Below are positions 19,373 to 25,000 of a DNA stretch of 25,000 bases, in pieces. Source of the stretch: Prorocentrum cordatum (lineage: Eukaryota > Sar > Dinophyceae > Prorocentrales > Prorocentraceae); contig CAUYUJ010011447.1 of assembly GCA_963575745.1 (NCBI GenBank), positions 1,175,001 through 1,200,000 of the forward strand. Reading direction: 5' to 3'. The notes under the pieces were generated by a model, which saw only the letters and a list, made by a program, of their open reading frames with translations, was not told the DNA's origin and did not search any database. The position numbers were made by a program, and so were the translations under genes. The stretch's first letter is position 1. Each line of letters opens with the position of its first letter.

Positions 19373-22300
19373 CCTCTCTCTCTCTAGCTCCTCTCACCCT
19401 CCAAAAATGAAGGGGGCTATACGGAGCCGCGGGGACGCTCAGCTCCACCAGTACACCACCAGTAGTATACGTCGCCTGGTCAGGGCACGATTGAGGTAGA
19501 AGTGAGGGTATGGGAAGGAAGAGGTGTAGAGGATGAATGTGTGAGAGTAGGAAGCAGGGATGGATCTAGCAGGAGGAGGAGAACTCTTGCAGAAAGGCGT
19601 AGGAGTTTATATCGATGGAGGGCGGAGGGGAGGGACGAGCGAGGAGGTAAACACGAGGAGTGGGAGGCGCACGTCGTGGAGAAGGCGCTCGAAGAGGAGT
19701 GAGGAAACTAATCGTGTATGTATGTGCATATATATATATATACATCACAGGACTGGGGATCGAGGGGATAAGTATGGCCCGATGCTGGCCTGGGCCATGC
19801 CACGGCCCACACGTAGCAGGTCATCTTCTCGATGTGTCGTCACCTCTGGGAAGGAATCATGATGATACACATGGCAGATGTGCACCGAAACTCCGTCAGC
19901 TGGGGCCTCAGGAAGATAAGGGTTGCAGGCGCAAGGAAGGCTGGAGCACCAGCAGCAGATGAGAGCAGAAGGATGCGGATCGATGTAGACCATTCGCTGC
20001 TTTGTGATGTCAGGGTCGCGTGGGCACAGATTTGCCCACGTGACCCTGGCACCACAGGGAGATGCTTCGAACGTGTAGATTTTGAAGTTCAGTGCTCCCG
20101 ATCATCCTTATGTGCTTCTTCCCCTCCACCCTCCTCCGAGCTCGTCCTTCCCAGCCCCATCCCGCGCTATCTTATGCTTGTCTTCCTCCTCTCTCCTCCT
20201 GCTGGCATTCCTCTCTCCTCCTTATATTTCTTTTCCTCCTCTCTCCTCCTTATACTTCTCTTCCTCCTCCTCTCTCCTCCTTATGCGTCTCCTCCTTCGT
20301 CCTCTTAGGCCCGGGATCTCACCTGGGATCCACTGGAGGAGCGCAGCTCGTTCACAACGCTGTTCCTGTACGAGCTCACGACAGCCTTGGTGACGGTCGG
20401 CTTCTCGATGATCTTCTGCATGACGTACTTCGGGGCCATGCGGGGAGGAGGCGGAGGGGGGGGGTGGCATTGACGATGGGAGGTGGGAGTTGGAACTATA
20501 CGAGGGATGAGGACGGTGGGTCATGGGAGGACTGAAAGGCTGCAGGAGTGGGAGGAAACAAGGGCCCGTGTAGCCACGAGCCCAGAAGAGGGAGGACGGT
20601 CTGAAATAGTCATCCCCCTCGAGCTCGCCTCTGCGTCGACCTCTTGATCGCCATCCTCCCTCTTCCTTCCTCCCCCCTCCCCACCATCCTGCAGCCGCTC
20701 GATCAGCTCCCCTCCTCGTCCTCCTTCCCCTGGTGTCCTTCATGCACGTCTCGCTCAGCTCCTTGGCATTGTCGCTCTCGCCCCACGTCTTGTCGGCGCG
20801 CTGGATGAATTGCGGCCAGCCATTCGTCACTGTGGTCGCCCTGAACACGATAGTGCTGATCTTCTCAGCACCCCTCCTCTTCGAATTCTGCATTCCTTCA
20901 TCCCCAAGCCCGCAGAAGCGCGGGCATGGTAGTGAAGGTAGGGCAGATCCCCACTGCCTTATCACCACCCTGGAGATCCACTACCCCTGTCATCGAGGAC
21001 AAGTGCGTGGACCTCGAGGGTGGGGAAGTACAATGAGGAGAACGACAATGAGGAGGGGGAAGGGGAGGAGGAGGAGGAGGAAGAGGAGGAAGAGGAGGAG
21101 GAGTTCAGGATGAGGAGGAGGAGGAGGAGGAGGTGGCGACGAGGAGGAGGAGGAGGAGGAGGAGGAGGGGGAAGAGGAGAAGGAGCAGGGGGGTCCTCTT
21201 CATCTTGATGTTATAGAACTCGCCGCCGACCTGGATCGTCACCATGCCTGCGCTGGCTGACCGTTCCTCCCTGTCCCTCCTGCCCCCCCCGTGGGCCTTG
21301 GGAGCCTCTTTGACTTGTGGTGAGCAAGGACAGGATGGTGATGATGGTGATGGTGATGATGTTGATGACGATGATGCTAACGGTGATGGTGATGCTGACG
21401 AAGCTGAGGACGCTGATGATAAGGAGGAGGAGAAGGAGGAGGAGAAGGAGGAGGGGAGGAGGAGGAGGGGGAGGAGGGGGAGGAGGAGGAAGAGGAGGAG
21501 GAGGATGGGGGGAGGAGGATCTTGAGTCACGGCATGCAAGACCGACTTTTCAAAACGAAGTGGTCCTCGACCGCCCCCCCCCATTCCGCGCTCCTTCGAG
21601 CCCTGGTACCGTCTGGCAGCTCGGCGCTCTGCTCCTCGATCCCCTGGTCGACCTCGGCGCCCTGTCCATCGATCTCCTGGACCTCGGCGCCCTGCTCCTC
21701 GATCTCCTGGTCGACCTCGGCGCCCTGCTCCTCGATCTCCTGGTCGACCTCGGCGCCCTGCTCATCGATCTCCTGGACCTCGTCCCCGCTCTCCTGGACC
21801 TCGGCGCCCTGCTCATCGATCTCCTGGACCTCGGCGCCCTGCTCCTCGATCTCCTGGACCTCGGCGCCCTCATCGATCTCCTGGACCTCGGCGCCCTCCT
21901 CGATCTCCTGGACGGCGCCCTCCTCGATCTCCTGGACCTCGGCGCCCTCCGCGTCGACTGGCTGCACCAGCTCTGCCTACATGCGGAAATCGATGATATG
22001 TACATGCGTGCATGGCAGATCTATACACATGTATGCATGCATGGATGTGTATGCCTGCATGCACGTCTGCATGCAGTCTGCACACATACACATGGTATAG
22101 ATGCATGCCTGTAGGTGTGCACGGCGTATGGTTGTGACTATATGTATATATATATAGATGTATCGGCAGGCATGTCTGCATACGTGGATGGATCGATACA
22201 TGTATGCATGAATTGCTGTTTTCATGTAAGCATGCATGTTTGTATACATGACTATATGTATGTATGTGTGCATGTATGCATACATACTTGAGCGTGTGTG

Positions 22301-23498
22301 CATGTATGTATGCATGTGTGTGGGCGTGTGCATGTATGCATGCATCATGTGTGTATGGATGCATGACTCTGTGCATGCATGTATACATATGTGCATAGTC
22401 GGTTGCGTAAGCATGCATACATGTATGTGTTAGGTGTGCATGACTGTATGTCTACATGTAGGTATGCGTGTACGTATGTATAAATGGATGCATACATACA
22501 TATATATATATATATGGTTGTGACACATATATATATATACACACATATATCTAGATATATGTATGTGTGTGCGTATGTGCGTGTGTGTATGCATGTATGT
22601 ATGTGTGTAAGCACGTATGTATGTATGCATGTCTGCATACATATACGCAGGTATGTAGGTATGTAGGCATGTATGTATGTTTGTATGTGTGTATATGTAT
22701 GTGTGTATGGATGTATGTATGCCTGTATGTATGTATGCATATACGTGTATATATGTAGACATGTATGTATGTATGTGTGTATGTATGAATGTATGTACGT
22801 ACGTATGTATGTATGTATGTGTGTATGTGTGTATGTATGTATGTATTTATGTACGTATGTACGTATGTATGTATGTGTGTATGTGTGTATGTGTGCATGC
22901 GTGTAGGTGCGCGTGCGAGCATGCATAGGAACCAGTACAGAGGGACGGAGCTGCACACATGGATGCGGGATTGAGTATTGCCTAGGCGTGGGGAAGTGAG
23001 TGATCGAGGAGGAGAAAAGGGACGAGGAGGGCGAAGAGGACGCGGAAGCCTTCGGCGCTGCTGCTGGGCGCTTCATGCGCTTCATCTGCGCGCTGCCTGC
23101 TGTTGCTGCTGCTGCTGCTGCTGCTGGGCGCTTGATCGTCGGCAGCTGCAGCATCGGCTCGTCTTTGATGGCCACCATCTCTTTCGGCTCCAGCTGCTGC
23201 TTCTTCTTCGGCTTCTTCGTCTTCTCCTTGATCCGCGACTTCCTAAGAGGTCATCCTCGCCCTCCTCCTCGTGCCGTCCTGCTCCTCCACATCCACCTCA
23301 TCGGTTAAATGCTTTACCTTCTCTGGTTACGTCCTCATTATCTGCCTCCTCCTCCTCCTCATCCTCATCATCATCATCCTCTTCCTCATCCTCCTCCCTC
23401 CTCATCATTCCTTGTACCGATCATCGTCCTCCTTCTCATAACTTGCCTCCTCGCCTGGAGGACGCCCCCATCGCTTTCTGCCTGATCGTCACCATCAG

Positions 23499-23535
<37 letters not shown>

Positions 23536-23544
23536 GTCATCGTC

Positions 23545-23576
<32 letters not shown>

Positions 23577-24689
23577 CATCATCATAATCGTCATCATCAT
23601 AATCGTCACCATCATCCCACCACCCTCACCAGCATCATCATCACCACCATCAGCATCATCAGCATCATCATCAGCATTATCATCTGCCTTGGCGTCGTAT
23701 CATCGTTCACTTGCTGCTGCCGCTGCTCGTCCTCCTCCTGGTCCTTCCTCCCTCTCGAACTCTGGTTCACTCGTTCCCTCGATCCTTGGCGTCACCCTGC
23801 TCGCGAGCAGGGACTTGATGAATGGGATGTTGCGCTTCGGCGCGGGGCTCTCGATCTTGCCGCGCGGCGCAGCCTGCTCCTCGATCTCTTGACTATCGTG
23901 GTCGAGCTCGTCGCCCTTGTGCGCCTCTCTCAAGTCATCCTCTTCCTGATCGTCCTCCTTACTTCATTATCATCCCCCGTCTCCTCAGCATGTTTCCCCT
24001 CATCTCTCCTTAGTCTCGATTCTTCTCCTTCTCCTCCTCCTCCTGCTCTTCCTCTTCCCTCACCTGCCCCTCATCCCCTCGTCTCACCTGTGCCTTCCCT
24101 CTTACATGTTGGTTTGACTCATCTTCCGTGTTACCTCCTCCTCCTCTTCCTCGATCCTCCTCCTCCCTCTCTCGATCCTTCTCCTCCATCTTCGCCATTC
24201 GTCCTCCTTCGTCCGCTTCGTCAGCTTCTTCCCTGGCAGACCTGTGCCAACATCTGGCGGAAGCCGTCCTCAGTAATTTGCTCCTCATCCTCGCTGTCGT
24301 AGGGCGTGATCTGCCTATCTGCGCTGGCCCTGTCAGGAAGGAGGGGGGGATCCGAGGAGGAACAACTGAGAGCTGATGGGTCAGAATGACGAAAGAGAGG
24401 ACGGAGGCGGGGGTGGACGAGGAGGAGAAGGATGAGGAGGAAGAGAAGGAGGAGGAGGACGAGGAAGCGGATGAAAAGGAGTGCGGGATAGGCGTGAGGA
24501 GGAGAAGGATGATGAGGAGGAGAAGTAGAAGGATGAGAGAGGGGAAATGAGGGACGAGCGGGGATCAGAGAAGGGCGGGGGGCGTGGCACGGTGGATGAG
24601 AGAGGCGCCTCCAGCTCCGCCCTCGTCTGCTGGATGCACACTCCTGTCATCTTCTGGTAGTGCGCGTGGATGCGCCGAATCGCTCGTCC
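18985..24689 (-). CDS. Gene X: multi-exon dinoflagellate-type protein, partial, unknown function
   Basis: Exons found: 24689-24609, 24310-24242, 23945-23796, 23238-23050, 21976-21610, 21247-21196, 20876-20728, about 20495-20331 (or 20323), 20094-19844, 19300-19232, 19021-18985. Phases agree at nearly all junctions. Donors are GT (24242, 23796, 21610, 19844, 18985), GC (24609, 23050, 19232) and GA (21196, 20728, probably 20331). Protein features in order: GRAIRRIHAHYQKMTG; acidic YDSEDEEQITEDG; a mixed-charge region ending NIPFIKSLLASR; a Lys-rich, NLS-like region (IKEKTKKPKKKQQ) with a poly-Ala and KRMKRPAAAPK; a Glu-rich repeat (GAEVQEIEEQ); then a globular part: MVTIQVGGEFYNIKMKR, TTVTNGWPQFIQRADKTWG, MAPKYVMQKIIEKPTVTKAV, LNFKIYTFEASPCGARVTWA, VYIDPHPSALICCWCSSLPC, HICHVYHHDSFPE, HYFARALTDQLERRQD. 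The last part resembles a recalled domain repeated in dinoflagellates, unchecked. The 5' end lies beyond the window and no stop exon was identified. The 20496-20440 junction is weak, so MAPKYV could instead be a start. Confidence 0.65.
19311..19386. repeat. TC microsatellite in a gene X intron
   Basis: A nearly pure (TC)n run lies just upstream (in gene sense) of the exon starting at 19300, where it doubles as a GA-rich tract on the coding strand. Confidence 0.95.
19387..19843. other. Rest of a gene X intron
   Basis: No exon-like island is clear. It contains GGA-rich patches (about 19500-19700) and a TATATA run near 19728-19743. Confidence 0.45.
20011..20048. other. 16-bp-arm hairpin inside a gene X exon
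   Basis: CAGGGTCGCGTGGGCA (20011-20026) and TGCCCACGTGACCCTG (20033-20048) are complementary apart from one position, with a 6-nt loop. In gene sense the hairpin encodes RVTWANLCPRDPD. Confidence 0.8.
20102..20300. repeat. CTCCT-rich repeat in a gene X intron
   Basis: Degenerate TCTCCTCCTTAT units recur at roughly 28-bp steps through 20205-20285 within the intron 20095-20322. Confidence 0.85.
21049..21185. repeat. GGA repeat in a gene X intron
   Basis: Long (GGA)n with GAT and GCA interruptions in the intron 20877-21195. On the coding strand it is a TCC-rich pyrimidine tract. A second GATGGT-then-GGA tract (21330-21515) fills the next intron. Confidence 0.95.
21615..21957 (-). repeat. Coding minisatellite, 30/33-bp units
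   Basis: About eleven units within one gene X exon encode GAEVQEIEEQ, GAEVQEIDEQ and GAEVDQEIEEQ; shortened units occur near both ends and at 21780. All unit lengths are multiples of three, so the frame is kept. Other frames are also open, which weakens openness as evidence. The exon's phase with its neighbours supports the Glu-rich frame. Confidence 0.8.
22005..22922. repeat. TATG/CATG-type repeat intron of gene X
   Basis: About 900 bp of interspersed ATGT, GTAT and GCATGTAT units with (TA)n runs near 22141-22156 and 22500-22550. This is the main body of the largest intron (21977-23049). All six frames are low-complexity Tyr/Cys/Val/Met or His/Ile/Thr strings. Confidence 0.95.
23330..23690. 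repeat. CTC/CAT repeat intron of gene X
   Basis: CTC/CATC units (23340-23410), then a roughly 100-bp (CAT)n core (about 23498-23590) and decayed (CAC/CAT)n to 23690, inside the intron 23239-23795. Confidence 0.95.
24005..24205. repeat. CTC-rich repeat intron of gene X
   Basis: Degenerate CTCCTC/TCCTTC units occupy most of the intron 23946-24241. Confidence 0.9.
24415..24545. repeat. GGA-rich repeat intron of gene X
   Basis: GGAGGAGAA/GATGAG units lie in the intron 24311-24608. Confidence 0.9.
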
Positions 24690-24719
24690 CTGCAAGTACC
24701 TTGGGTTCGAACACTGTTG

Positions 24720-24825
24720 ATGACGGTGGTGGTAGAGGAGGAATGAGGAAGATGAGGGGACGGTGAGGATGAGCGAGGACGATGATGACAATGATGATGA
24801 TGATGATGAAGAAGAAGATGAAGAA

Positions 24826-24856
<31 letters not shown>

Positions 24857-25000
24857 GTGGTGGTGATGGTGATGGTGATGCTGATGCTGCTGATGATGAT
24901 GATGATGATGATGATGGCGATGCCGCTGTGGATGATGACGACGATGCTAATGATGATGATGATGTGGATGATCATGCTGATGATGATGTTGATGATGCTG
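24720..25000. repeat. GAT repeat, runs off the window
   Basis: GGTGGTAGAGG, then imperfect (GAT)n to the right edge. By analogy it is probably another intron of gene X, whose earlier exons lie outside. Confidence 0.95.

Noticed and set aside
22345-23178. A 277-residue minus-strand frame as one protein
   Set aside because: Only its first part (to about 23050) is protein-like and belongs to a gene X exon. The rest is His/Tyr/Thr translation of the TATG repeat.
24690-24720. tRNA T-loop-like GGTTCGAAC
   Set aside because: No matching acceptor, D or anticodon stems surround it.
1-25000. Dinoflagellate spliced-leader gene or relic
   Set aside because: I looked for the conserved spliced-leader core (GCCATTTTGGCTCAAG) on both strands and saw no convincing match.

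Overview
The window looks like nuclear DNA of a dinoflagellate. It is packed with microsatellites and carries four discontinuous coding units, all on the minus strand. Two are transposon-type genes. The other two are mosaics of short exons (37-367 nt) that join only if GT, GC and GA 5' splice sites are all allowed with AG 3' sites, as known from dinoflagellates. The transposase also resembles proteins repeated across dinoflagellate genomes; this is recalled family knowledge, not a search. The species cannot be named from sequence.

Layout. 1-1.83 kb: GC-rich low-complexity DNA with GGA runs, two poly-C tracts and a 300-bp CG/CA array, with no supported gene. 1.83-4.21 kb: a frameshifted hAT-like transposase remnant. 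4.2-7.5 kb: no coding capacity, but about a dozen copies of a dispersed motif (ACAACGCAATCTCTTCTC), two related MITE-like inverted-repeat elements and a long CT run. 7.49-9.75 kb: a two-exon CACTA-like (Tnp2/Transposase_21-like) transposase with one apparent frameshift. 9.75-11.8 kb: intergenic repeats, a 41-bp repeat that partly resembles the motif upstream, and a strong GC-rich hairpin.

11.81-16.33 kb: gene Y, which I rebuilt as a first coding exon plus eleven phase-compatible exons ending in a stop codon. It predicts a soluble, helical, probably nuclear protein of unknown function. 16.3-19.0 kb: intergenic, with an 820-bp ACATGAAAA satellite, TGG/TG arrays and a three-copy dispersed box pair. 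18.98-24.69 kb and beyond: gene X, at least eleven exons with an acidic/basic, repeat-containing N-terminal part and a conserved-looking globular C-terminal part. Its 5' end lies outside the window and its 3' end is unresolved.

Nearly every intron of genes X and Y, and the transposase intron, is largely made of its own simple repeat. That, the motif array with its MITE-like elements, and the proposed GA splice sites are the most unusual things here. The two transposon genes may belong to one or two elements. Genes X and Y read like lineage-expanded dinoflagellate proteins, and I can assign no pathway to either.
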